Below, one piece after another: positions 1 through 10,542 of a DNA stretch of 64,000 nucleotides (its first letter is position 1; the number at the start of each line of letters is the position of its first letter). The DNA lies in assembly GCA_947561395.2 (NCBI GenBank), contig OX387190.1, positions 12,518,858-12,582,857 of the forward strand. The letters are read 5' to 3'. The position numbers were made by a program, and so were the translations under genes. The notes beneath the pieces are model-generated. The model saw nothing but the letters and a program-made list of their open reading frames with translations, did no database searches and was not told the origin of the DNA. Source of the DNA: Buxus sempervirens. Its lineage: Eukaryota > Streptophyta > Magnoliopsida > Buxales > Buxaceae.

Positions 1-1919
1 GTAATATAGGTTAGAGTTTTGCCTTTCGAAGCATGTGTTTCTCTATATTAATGCCATTTATTTTCTTTATTTAATAATGAAAAGGGCATGTCCTTCTCAC
101 TCCTCTCAATCCCATGTACCCCTTAAATCCCCCTTCATCCTTTCTTTAATGGCTTTCCTTCTAACCTCATGCTTGTTTTTTTAGATGTCTTGTACACCAT
201 GATGCATGTTTGTCTAGTGTTTGTTTCTTTTCACATACACTTTGAATAGCATGCCTCCCATTATTTTCATGATCATCCACCTTAGTTGCTATTTTAGAAG
301 CTTTTGCATGCTTCCCACCCCCACTCCTAGCTACTGTTTTATATCATTTTGCATGTTCCGATCACCCCCTTTAGGTACACCCTGCACACACACGTATCCC
401 TGTTATGGTTGTGATGTCACCCAACCCCTCTTCCATGGGGGAGAAGAAGGGTAGTGGCTCGATAGGCCTTCACTAGGGTCTCGCGGCCAAGCCATGGTCA
501 TGCATGCATATATTAGCCACATATGAGGAACAAAAGAGCCAAAAGTGGCCAAAGGGAGGTCATTCCCCCAACCCTAAACCACTGTGGACCCACACAGGGG
601 CCCACACAGTCCCTGGGCAACCCTAGAACCCAAGAGAACCAGCTCCCTCCCAAAAAATCAAAAAAAGTTGTTTTCTGTCTTCGCCCGTAAACATAGTTCG
701 GGCAAACACATTTTATACATAACTGAAATTTTATTTCGGTTATATATAAAAGTATAGCATGAGCGAGAATTAATTTCAGTCATGCTATACTATGGTATAA
801 CTGAAATGTATTTTCAGTTATACCCTAAAAACATTCAATTTGCAATTTTTTTTAACCCTTGCCCCTTTTTTCAGCCTATTTTCAATTGGACCAAACCACC
901 CGACAAGGTTTCTGGGTCAACCGGAAACCCAATGTGGGCCCTAGACCTAGTGGGTCAAACTTGATCATCCATGGGCCTTCCAAAGGGGCCCATCCAGCCC
1001 AATTGACATGTTTTAACTAAAATCAAACAAATAACCTAAGTAAGTGGCCCATACCATGGAGGCCCAACAAAAGCCCAAATCAAAGTATGCTGGCTTAGAC
1101 TAGGATTTGGTTTAGCCGTGACCACGGGCTTGAGCCTATCGGGCCCTGCTTCCTTCTTCAAGGAAAGCCCACTTACCCAAAGAGAGGGAGGGGATCCAAA
1201 ATCCTAAATCGTCAAGCCTTGGGCTTTCAAGCCCAAACCTAGGTTATGGGCCCCAAACCCATTCCTAGCCCACTTAGAAATGAACTCAATCAAAATAAAT
1301 AAGTCTTAAGGCTACCCAGGTGTGGCCAACCCAATGGGCCCACAAACCATCCAGGCCCACCAAGAATAAATCTTAACCTTACTCTTCACTTAAACCCTCA
1401 ATAAAATCAACCGACTATCCAAACCCTAAAGGGCTTCTTAGGATTAGATCAAAGCCCTCCAAAGAACATGTGAGTGATGCTTAGCTCACCAAGTAGTCCG
1501 CGGGCCTTCCAATGGGGCCCGCTCAATCAGACAGATATCACTTTAATAAAGAAGATAAAATCAACCAAAGGGGATCCACACCACTCAGGTGGTTCCTGCA
1601 AGACTTAACATGAGTGCATATCAGATTAGGAACAAGTGAGACAATAGAAAGTTGACTCAAAACCATGATAACCCGTGGGACCCATCACCTGATGGGGCGG
1701 ACCGGGGTGTCTACGGACTTCCCTGGACCGCAACCAAGACCCTACCTCGAATCTCAAGCCGCAGACCGCCCAATAGATAAACCCTAGGCACCCAGATGTC
1801 TGCCTGCACCCCATCAGGCATTGGCGACTCCAAAATCCCGATTTACCCCAAAAGTAAAGGCACGCACCCGCGTGCGCCTCGAGTCAGATGTGCGGCCCCG
1901 CAGTTATGACGCATGCACA
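1..1919 (+). mobile_element. S10: partial LTR of the TGTAGACAC family (5' part off window)
   Basis: This is the right-hand 1.9 kb of a long LTR read in plus orientation. It holds, in order, a CATGCATG-rich middle, a palindromic word array (about 690-835), a GGGCC-rich stretch (880-1500), a block ending in a short GTC-rich palindrome and GGGGTGTCTAC (1660-1720), and a tail with TTGGCGACTCC (about 1819) and GCATGCACA. The same order is seen inverted in S9 (2930-6623), so 1-1919 and S9 form diverged inverted copies. The right border at 1919 (CA) is inferred by comparison with the tails of S8 and S9. No target duplication can be checked because the left end is outside the window. No coding capacity is seen. 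Confidence 0.6.
690..835. repeat. Palindromic word array A of S10
   Basis: Several self-complementary words lie close together: GCCCG...CGGGC (about 684-704), and repeated arms built on CAGTTATACC/GGTATAACTG and TATAGCATG/CATGCTATA. They occupy the same place in the LTR as the CCGGATAC array of S9 and the GCCCGTAT array of S8, but use a different word. Confidence 0.55.
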
Positions 1920-2762
1920 TTGGGCTTGAAGGAAGCCCAATAGAATGGTCAAGTTGCTGCCCGTATAAGCCATACGGTTTGGCCTGATCCATATGGTACA
2001 TATGGACAAGGCCAAACCGCCTTGTGTATATGGACAGGACCAGAAAAGCTTAAAAGCCCAATTTTCAGGGGAGGAGTAGGGGTTGCCTTCTCCAGTCGGT
2101 CTGGTGACATGTGTGGGCCACACGACTGGCCCACAGAGGGCTCCAAATTGATTAAATTGATTTTAATCCTTAATTAACCCATTATTCTTGGTGATTAACC
2201 CAAATGATGTAGAGATAGGGACTTGGGGCTCCTTCTCTCTCTTCTGAGAATGGATCTCAATTGCTCTAGAGTGGGGAGGAGATTCCCTCAATTCTACTTC
2301 AAGCAAAGGACCTAGCCTCTTGTAGAGAGAGGCTAGACAAGAGGCCCGAAAGGTCTTCCACTTGGGTCAACAACCAAACCATAACCATACCTTAACAGCG
2401 AACATCCATGACATAAAACCGTTAATTAGGAGCACTAAACACATGCTGGAAAACAGTGGTGTACGTGCTTCAATCATGTGTACATAAAAAAATTAGAAAA
2501 CAAGCCTTAAGCAAATATCATGGCATGCAACCAATGAGAAGCTTGTGTGTGTTACATGAAGTGTGTCTTAGAGATCAAAACATGTTAGGAAGATGAAATC
2601 AAAGCATGCGGATGATAACTCATAACAGCAAACAAACTCATGCTATTACATGCCTGTTCTAGCTAACAAGATCATGAAATCAAGAGCACATCCATCTAAA
2701 GAACTAATCCATGCATCCAGAGATTAAAATGAGCTAATTACAGAAAGGAAGTGGGGGTAATT
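1920..2762 (-). mobile_element. S13, inner fragment (LTR of the TGTAGACAC family, minus)
   Basis: I read this stretch as the continuation of the LTR whose start (minus sense) is at 9809. It would be split by S12 (TSD TAATT at 2758-2762 and 8481-8485) and by S10 on its left. It has a GGGC-rich edge, a palindromic word array at 1960-2035 (CCGTAT..ATACGG, CATATGG) and an A-rich, CATG-rich middle like that of S9. The assignment rests on order and composition, not on an alignment. The LTR's end would lie left of the window. Confidence 0.4.
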
Positions 2763-3965
2763 TTTGAAACCCCAGATTTCCATACCATTAGTACACCCTA
2801 ATCAGTGGAATTTGTTATGTAGGTGAAGCTGGAGAAGCCCTGACTTGAAGCCAGCAAGTGGCTAAATCCCAGCTCGTCAGTAGCCTATGAAGGTGAGCAA
2901 CCTCTAGTTGTTGAATAAGATTTGGTCATTGTGCGCGCGTCGGAAACGCGGCACGGAAAAGTTCGGAGTCGCCACCGCCTGATGGGGTGCAGGCGGACAC
3001 CCAGGTGCCTAATCTTGTCTATTAGTCTAGTCTGCAGCTTGAGATTCTAAGTTGGTTCTCGGTTGCGGTCTGGGGAAGTCCGTAGACACCCCAGTCCGCC
3101 TCGTCAGATGACGGGTCCCGTGGGTTCCCTGGTTTGAGTCAGCTTTACTTTGGTTTCTCACCCGATTCCTAATCCGATATGCCATTAGGTTAAGTCTGTC
3201 GGGACCACCTGAGTGGTGTGGGTCCCTTTAATTGATTTTATCTTACTTAATTTAGGCGATTTGAGTCGGATTGGGTGGGCCTTGTTGGAAGGCCCACGGT
3301 GTCCTTGGCGGGCTTGAGTAAGCCCATGTGCCCCTGGTGGGCCTCTGTCTAGCCCTAGGAGGGCCTTTGGGCTTGGGTTAATGAGTTGATTTTACTAAAT
3401 TGCTTAAGTTGGTATTTTAGGTGATTTTCATGTTATAGGTGAGTCTGCATTGGTTTGCGGGCCCTGAGTAGGCCCCCATGATGGATGCAGGAATGTTTTC
3501 AACTTATCTTGTTTACGTTTGCCAAAGTCTTTTGGACATTGGGCTTGGGGCCCGTAGTCCAGTTTTGGGCTTGAAAGCCCAGTTCTTTGAGGTTTAGGGT
3601 TTGCACCCTTCCTTGGTTCGGTTAACGGGCTTTGGCAGGCCTGATAGACCCTAGCCCGGGGTCTCGGCCAAACCACGCAATTTAAACATTAATCCACACA
3701 TCAAGGTTCGGGTGGGCCGCATTGGGTTTGGCCCACCCTGTTCGATCACTTTATTTTGCTTAACTTGTTCATTTTGCATGTTTTAGGGTTTATCGGGGCT
3801 TGGTGGGCCCCGTTAGAAGGCCCATGAGTGTTTCCAATTGGACAGGCGTCCAGGTCCCATGTTGGGTTTCCGGGTGACCCAGAAACCCTATTGGTTCACT
3901 TGGTTTGGTTCAAACCATCACAAAATTTGGCAAGGAACCCCAAAAGCATAAAAACTGCATTTATG

Positions 3966-4034
3966 TGTGTATCCGGCCTTAGTTGCCGGATACACACAGG
4001 CCCTAGGTGATCCGGCCTGAGTTGCCGGATCACC
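3966..4034. repeat. Palindromic array A of S9 (GCCGGATAC words)
   Basis: Two adjacent hairpins, each with a GATCCGGC or TATCCGGC arm and its complement separated by a short AGTT-containing loop. The same word recurs in array B of the same LTR about 1.8 kb away. Confidence 0.75.
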
Positions 4035-5797
4035 TCAAAAATGGCCTTTTTTGGGGCTTTGGCCATTGGGGTTGTTTGCAGGGGCTTCCTAGGGCCTTCT
4101 ACAAGTCTTGTGGGCCCCTGGGGAGGCCCACATTGGTTCAGATTTGGGGAAAGTCCTCATTTGGCCTACTTTGGAGATTTTCTAGCAAGGGAATGGGGAA
4201 GGGGAGAGGGCAACGGGGTTGCTGCCCTCTCACCTTTCTCAACAATGTAACAGCAGCAAGGTAGGGGTCTGGGCACCCTACCTGGTTGTTTTCCTTTCGA
4301 CCACAAATGGTAAACCAAAACTAGCACTTAAACGTCCCATGCTTCATTATCCTAACTCAAACACCGATGTACAAAACCAATGAACAACAGTAAATAGATA
4401 GTGACAGCAGTTAACATGCAAAGGTCAAAACACTACCGAATGAAGGTGGGATGCATGGGGGTTCTCGGCATTTATGCCTATGCTTGGGGGCCATCCTAGA
4501 TATTCCAGTGTGTAGGCGAACCTGCTGGGAACAGCAGTAACACCGAGGCTTACTACTGTTCCCAGCAGCAACCCACGCACGTCTTTACCAAGGGTTTATA
4601 GGAAGGGGTGGGAGCATGCTTGGACACTAAAAGAAACAGCCAATTACCCGGGGTAAAGGGAGCATGGGGGTGTGCAAAGCTGCTGGGAATAGCAGTAGCA
4701 CCAGGGCCTACTGCTGTTCCCTACAGCAACTTGCATGGTTTTGCATGGGGGAGTTGTAGGGGATGGTGGGAGCATGCTTGCATGAGCCATGGCAACAAGT
4801 GAGGAGGGGGTGAAGGATCATGCATGCATGCATGTATAAAAACAGGTAACTAAAGCCATAACGATGCACCAAATCAATAGCATATACATCAAAAAATACA
4901 GCAATGGAAGGGCTGGGGTGGGTTGAGCATGTTTGCATGCATAAGGCTAAAAAAGCAAGTGATCAATGCAAGGTCATGCTACATAATCAGTAACCAGCAT
5001 GTATTAGAGACAACAAAAAATCAGCAGATTCAAGGAAGAAGAAAGAAGACGCATTCCCTCTTGATAACAAGTAGCAAACAAGCATGTGACATAAAAAAGA
5101 GAACAAGAAGCTGGAGCAAGGCTACGACCAATCATACCAACATCAAAAAAAACATAGAGAAAGATGAGAAGAGAGAAGAAATGGGGGCTGATACGTGGGT
5201 ACATCAGATTGAAAAGCAAGAAGGAACATGCTCCTAAAAAAAACTTAATATGAACCCATGGACCACAACCAAAAGAGATTAAAAATGTGTTAAAATAAAC
5301 TCCTATGCTTCCTTAAAAACCCTACGTAGACTTCTTACCGGTGGTGGTTCTCATGCCATGAAAGAAACATTAACACATGCTTAGGATACCATGAAAATGA
5401 ACCCATGCGAAGAAGGAAGCAAACGTAGGAACATTTTCGGAAAAATCTGATTTTAATGTATGATGAACACAACATAATGGGGAACCATACCTGATGGTTC
5501 TTGGCTTCCAGGTGGAGGTGGAGGCACTTCCTTGAGGAAACAAGTGTTGCTGGAGCTCCCTCCCACAGTAGCAGCAGCAACCTCTTCTTCTTGTTGGGTT
5601 GTGAGAAAATGGAGAAGAAAGAAGGAAAGGAGGGTAAGGGGAGCAAGGTGAGGTGCTTGGGGGTTAAAGGGGGCAAGGAGGGGTGAGAGTAGGTGATTTC
5701 GTACCAGGGGTAATGGGGAAGAAGGAGTGGAAAAGGGCCAAGAAGAGCCAACCCCCGGAAATGGGCTGCTGTTGGCCTTTTATAGGCCAACTTAATG

Positions 5798-6050
5798 TAT
5801 CCGGCAACTCAGGCCGGATACACTAGGCCCTCTTCATAGCCAGCATCTATGGCCGGTTACACAGGTGCTCCTTTGTATCCCGCATTCCATGCCGGATACA
5901 AAACATAATCATCCGAAAATTAAATGCCGCCGCGAATTTGTCGGGCGATCGGCGCGAATCTCACCGATTGATCTCTTTGTATCCGGCATTTGATGTCGGT
6001 TATACACAAACCTATGTGTATCCAATATATTTGACCGGATACAAATCAAA
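5798..6050. repeat. Palindromic array B of S9 (CCGGATAC words, next to TATA)
   Basis: At least four degenerate inverted pairs of TGTATCCGGC/GCCGGATACA. The array lies immediately upstream (minus sense) of the CCTATAAAAG TATA box near 5777, so in LTR terms it is in U3 next to the core promoter. Confidence 0.75.
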
Positions 6051-7679
6051 AAATTACGGATTTGCCCTTCGACTTGATCGATTCGACCGATTTGACACTT
6101 TCGGATATCTACGGATTGCCCCTTGCGAATTTTGGTTTAGTCCCTGGGATATTTGATGATTTTTGGATATTTAAGATTTAGTCCCTGAGATATTTTGCTG
6201 CGTTGGCTGCCACGTGGGCAGTTCCTGCGCCACGTGTGTAGTTTCCGGTTTTGCGGCTCGGAAACTTTGACAGCTCATATCTCCTTCATCCGAACTCCGA
6301 TTTGAGCAAACTCAATTGTGTTAGACTCGTATCGGAGCCCTCTATCCAATGACATAGGGCTAAGCACTTGGCACGAGGTTCAAGAAAAAGTCAACTTTAG
6401 GCTCACCTTTGAGTTTGACTGCCCGCAAAACCCTCATCCGGACTCCGATTCCTGCAAACTCAGTTGCGTTGGAACCGTGTCGGGATGCTCTATCCAATGG
6501 CATAAAGCGAGGTGGCCAATTATCACTTGATCAAAAAGTCAACTTTTCACCCCTAGGGTTTGACTTTCTGTCCAGGGTTTGCATTTCTGGCTTTTCTGGG
6601 AGCGCAAAAATGAGGTGTTTATAGTCATTGTATGGAAAAATGGCTAAGTGTTGGCATTGTGCAATATAGGAGGTGGAATGGCAAACTTGTGAATATTGTG
6701 CTTGTGGGAAGTTGCTTAAGTGAAGAAAACCAAAAGGAGAAGCCCCATTTGTGAGCAACATCCGACCCTTCTCCCATTTTCTTCATCTTCCTTCTCTTCT
6801 CCCACTCTTATTTCCATTCTTCATCTCCTTCTCTTCTCATTTTATTTCCATCACATTCCCTTCATCACCTTTTTAGGGAATGACTTAAAGCATGGCCGCT
6901 CGAGCAACTAATCGAGCAACCTACCTGAACTAGAAAAACCTGAGAGCTGTTTTGTACCCGCTAGTAGCAGGCTCGAGCGCCTTGACCAATTTTTCCAATT
7001 TTTGAGTTTTTAGCCCAGATCAAACTACCAAATGTTTTTATTGAAATATAACCTATGTATAAGTAGGAATTAGGTGTCTAGGAAGTGTTCCAATTGGAAG
7101 TATCTCAAAATTCCAAATAACAAGGATTTTGGGTATGTTTTACCAAAGAAGGTCTTATAGAGAGTTTACGTCCCAGATTCCAATAGAAGTAGGATAATTT
7201 GATTCCGTCACTTTGAGCACCTTCCAAATGACCCTTGGAAGTAGAAAACAAGAACCAAAACCAAGTTGCACCTGTTTCCAAAGATTTGAGGCATAGGTTG
7301 CCCAAGTGAACCATGAAATGCAAAGAATATTGTTTAAAATGCATTTTTGATATTATTGAGAATCTTGTATGCATGCAATGTATATTTAGGGCATTGGCCC
7401 ACCTGTTTAGCATGCTATTGATATTGACATATAGAATGGAGGGCAGTGGCCCAGATTCCATGAGAAATGAAGGAGGGCTTGGCCCAAGATTGACTCGGGT
7501 AAGGCCATGGGCTACCCTTGAAATGTTATACACATGACACACTTGTTGTGGTATTGATGAAAAGAATATTTACATAATGAACCCTTAAGTTATGGATCCA
7601 TAAACTTAAATAGGATTGTTTATATATGAATGCCATGACCAAGTGCTGTTGTTACTATTATTGCATTGCTTATATCATC

Positions 7680-7830
7680 CCGGCACTAGCAACATCGGTG
7701 GCCGATGCCCATTTGCTACGAGGAATCGACAATGGATGCTTGTACGTCAAGGGTAATCGGCGTATGGATGCCTACGTCAAGGGTAATCGATGTGGATGCC
7801 TAGCCACCATGTGGAATCGGTGAAGCTAGA
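7680..7830 (+). repeat. Minisatellite inside S12
   Basis: Units of about 30 bp built on GTCAAGGGTAATCG alternate with GGATGC and related words (at least three imperfect copies). It lies between the GAGCGC module and the stem-loop, where the other gypsy-type LTRs also carry element-specific minisatellites. Confidence 0.6.
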
Positions 7831-8059
7831 TGAGGTCATGTGCATTGTATATTAAACAACTTAGATAACAAGTGATAATAATAAATGAAGGTGTGTTTAT
7901 TTAATGGATCAATTGCACATCGATGCACATGCTTGCACTTATTTTATGACACTAAGTTGCCGTTGTTTTCGAAATATTTCAACTAACCACATGTCATGGT
8001 TTCATCGAATGATATATGCCTGAACTGTGTTTTCAACCGAGCATGCATGTGTTGCTTAC

Positions 8060-8075
8060 TGAGACATTCGTCTCA
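8060..8075 (+). other. LTR stem-loop TGAGAC-ATTC-GTCTCA (S12)
   Basis: A perfect 6-bp stem with a 4-nt loop. It is the C/G version of the TGAGAT...ATCTCA stem in other LTRs of the window. Confidence 0.65.
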
Positions 8076-8485
8076 CAGTTGTTTTACATATTATTTTCAA
8101 ATCCATCGACGTCTGGTGTGAAGGACTGGACTGGGGATAAAGGCAAGGAAAAGGCTATTGGGTATAGAGAGGAAGACTATTATAGGCCTTAGGATTTCTT
8201 TTATACATGTATAGTTTCTATTAGGACTTGTAAACCTTACACTTGAGAGGAACGATTAGTCACCACATTTTGTAATTAATATTGAAGTCCTTGGGACTTA
8301 TTACGTTTCAAATATATAAACACACTTTTGATACGCACATGTATGAACTGTTTAGCACTTCTACTCATAGTAGAAAAAGTTTTTAAATTCACCGCATTTT
8401 ATCAGGTATAAAGACCCACCCGTCACGGCCTGGGACAGGGGGATGCCTTGGAGAGGCATACTTGGTTCTGGGGCGTGACATAATT

Positions 8486-9809
8486 AGAGGTACAGTGATC
8501 CAGATTTGAGGGAGAGGAACACATGAAGCATCATTATAATGAAATAAACTCAAATGATATCAAGAGACTTCAAGGACTCCACTCTCTGTCTCCCTTGTAC
8601 GAACTCCATAGCTTGATCTTACCTTAGGTGAACCGTCACTTGGTGAAGGGAGGGAACCATAAAAGTATAACAAAAAAGGAGGTATTCCAAGAGCAAGAGA
8701 GCTAAAATATGCTTCTAATTCATGAAAATCATATGTATTACATTAAAATCAAAAGATAGAGACTCACCTTGATGAAGGAAGGACTATTATAATGCTTTGA
8801 GTTCCTCTAAAGATGTTGTCAGCAGGTGGGAGTCCTTTCTTTCCTCCTAGAGAGCTCTTCAAGTCCTTGGTGAGGATGAATAGAGGGAAGAGAGTTGGTG
8901 AGGTTTGGAGATGATTTGAAGTAGTTTTGATGGATTTGGGAACTTGGAGAGGGAGAACAAGGTGATTCGGAGGCCGGAGTAGCTGAGGAGAAGGAGAAAA
9001 CTCAGTTGAAAATGACCAACCCCTGTCCTGTGTTCGGGTTTTCTATTTATAGAGCATAGGTAGAAATCCACACATATTATACAATTTGGTCAAAACCGCA
9101 TAGTATGTGCGGTTTTGCCATGCCTACATAAATTATGCGGACATGGCACGTCTTTTCAACAATAATTAGGGGACAGCTTTGACGAGCGCAACGCATCAGT
9201 CAGAGCGGTAAAAGTGTTTGCACATACAGTGCTGACGCTTTTCGTCCCACCGCTTGGCGCGATTGACCGCTCAAACGGCGTGCCGCAAAAATCGACCGCA
9301 TACTATATGCGGTCGCGGCAAATCTTTCAGGTTTGTCCTTTTTCTCCCCTTGTTGGCTTGAGTTGATGGCTGAGGTGACTCAGCCACCCACTCTGAACAA
9401 ATCAGGGTCTTCCGATTTTTTATTTTTTATCTATTTTAATTAATTTAAAATATTTTAAGATTTTACTGATATTATCTTTGTTCTGTCTTTGTTTTTGCCT
9501 TTTAGCACTTAAATTTGTCATTTATCAAGTGAGGCCCACACACTTGTCAAGCGACAGGTCCTTCAGTGCTTAATTACCATTTTGCCCTCGGGGTTGTTTT
9601 GCTCATATCTTCTCCATCTGGACTCCAAATCATGCAAACTTAATTACGTTGGAACCGTGTCGGGATTCTCTATCCATTGGGATGGGGGTATGGCAATCAA
9701 TTCGGGTTCAGGAAGAAAGTCACCTTCTGCTCCTTAGGGTTTTGACCTGTCTTTTAAGGTTCTGCTTTCTAGCTTTTTAGAGGGGTGCAAAAAAAATGAG
9801 GTGCTTACA
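8486..9809 (-). mobile_element. S13, outer fragment with LTR start and promoter
   Basis: Read on the minus strand the LTR starts TGTAAGCACCTCATTTT at 9809. It then has one copy of the CATCTGGACTCC module (about 9605-9690), a palindromic array (9085-9318) and a TATA box (CTATAAATAG, about 9046-9056). The flank at 9810-9814 is TCAAG, but the partner copy is not found, as expected if the other end lies outside the window. Its neighbour on the left is the end of S12. Confidence 0.65.
9085..9318. repeat. Palindromic array B of S13 (CCGCATA/TATGCGG words)
   Basis: Repeated CCGCATA...TATGCGG and related half-words lie immediately upstream (minus sense) of the TATA box at about 9050. They match the position, but not the sequence, of the arrays in S7, S8 and S9. 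Confidence 0.65.
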
Positions 9810-10537
9810 TCAAGTTTAGCTATACTCTTTCTGGCACCGTTATTAGACTTGTTGATTGAACTTTTATATAGCCCATACAATCACCAAAGCTAGGAAATTA
9901 AAATTTTTTTAGGGTTGCATAATTTACTAACTTTTTTATATGCTTTATGGAGATAAGTCTTAATCTCTTATGCTACAAGATATATGAACTTTTATAGATA
10001 ACACATTTTCCTACTTTATTGACAAAATATTTATTCAAAAGTGGGATCCAAAAAGAGATTAAATAAATCATTTATCAAGATACCACCACCATTGGTAACT
10101 AAATCTTTAATTATCTATAAAGATGAATCTAACACCACAATATAAGAGAATACCCATGCAAAATAGTCACATGTCCCAAGATCATCATTTATTGAGATAT
10201 AAACCAATGAATATGTATAAGTTAATGGGATTAGGCAATTAAAAGCTAATTTTACTTTAATCATACTAAACAAAAGGTTTTGATAGAACTATGTCTATAG
10301 AAAAGCTATGGGGAAATTAGGCTTTTTGATATACTCTTTATTGGCCATATACCTTCGGCATGAATCAATTATTATGCCAAATTTTGTAAGGATTAATTCC
10401 AAAAGGCCCCACTAATGGTAGTATATATGATACAGGGCTTTCACAATAAAGGTGGTTCATGAGTGCAAATTGAGTTAATTAGTGTGTGAACCTAGTAAAA
10501 ATGGGTAAAAAATACAAAAAAATGAGTTTTTGGTAAG
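9810..10537. other. AT-rich spacer, nothing recognised
   Basis: This is an AT-rich stretch between S13 and the gypsy element with only short chance ORFs. I see no protein domain, RNA gene or element end. It is continuous with 22476-22609 once the gypsy element is removed. Confidence 0.5.
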
Positions 10538-10542
10538 AAGTT
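10538..10542. repeat. Target site duplication AAGTT (left copy)
   Basis: AAGTT here and at 22471-22475 exactly flank the TG...CA ends of the gypsy element. This proves one integration event for the whole 11.9-kb unit. Confidence 0.95.

Larger units (their letters stand above)
2930..6623 (-). mobile_element. S9: solo LTR of the TGTAGACAC family
   Basis: This LTR is flanked by GTCAT (2925-2929 and 6624-6628), begins with TG and ends with TA in place of CA (C to T change). Read on the minus strand it starts TATAAACACCTCATTTTTGC. It then carries two copies of a conserved module (CATCCGGACTCCGATT, about 6427-6500, and a variant at 6281-6360), a palindromic array (5798-6050), a TATA box (CCTATAAAAG, about 5772-5782), a CATG-rich middle, a second array (3966-4034), GGGCC-rich DNA and a GTGGCGACTCC tail. 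No retroelement protein domain is found in 3.7 kb. The ORFs of 60-151 codons inside it have no recognisable domain and are probably chance. Confidence 0.85.
2763..8480 (+). mobile_element. S12: solo LTR (Ty3/gypsy-type), interrupted by S9
   Basis: The right end is clear: GGGGCGTGACA at 8470-8480 followed by TAATT (8481-8485). The same TAATT stands at 2758-2762 in front of TTTGAAACCCCAG, a mutated form of the TGTAAAACCCC start seen in S1 and S6. Removing S9 and one GTCAT leaves about 2.0 kb. Inside are a CT-rich leader (about 6770-6870), a GAGCGC-type module (6895-6980), a minisatellite (7680-7830) and the conserved stem-loop TGAGAC..GTCTCA (8060-8075). This is the same order as in the other gypsy-type LTRs of the window. 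The left border is the weak point. Confidence 0.55.

Noticed and set aside
1816..1835. TGGCGACTCC as a primer binding site (tRNA-Arg, Ogre/Tat style), also at about 2970, 22703 and 45841
   Set aside because: In S7 and S8 the target duplications place this motif inside the LTR, some 80-90 bp before its end, so it is part of the LTR tail and not the primer site.
5335..5790. 151-codon ORF on the minus strand in S9
   Set aside because: It spans the TATA box and array region of an LTR, has no domain, and is Leu/Pro-rich by composition.
7195..7199. TAATT before TGATTCC as left border of S12
   Set aside because: The sequence after it lacks the TGTAAAACCCC-like LTR start, and the GAGCGC module of S12 lies further left. 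The TAATT at 2758 fits better.
7105..7542. 145-codon ORF on the minus strand in S12
   Set aside because: It lies within a solo LTR, shows no recognisable domain, and has no counterpart in the related LTRs.
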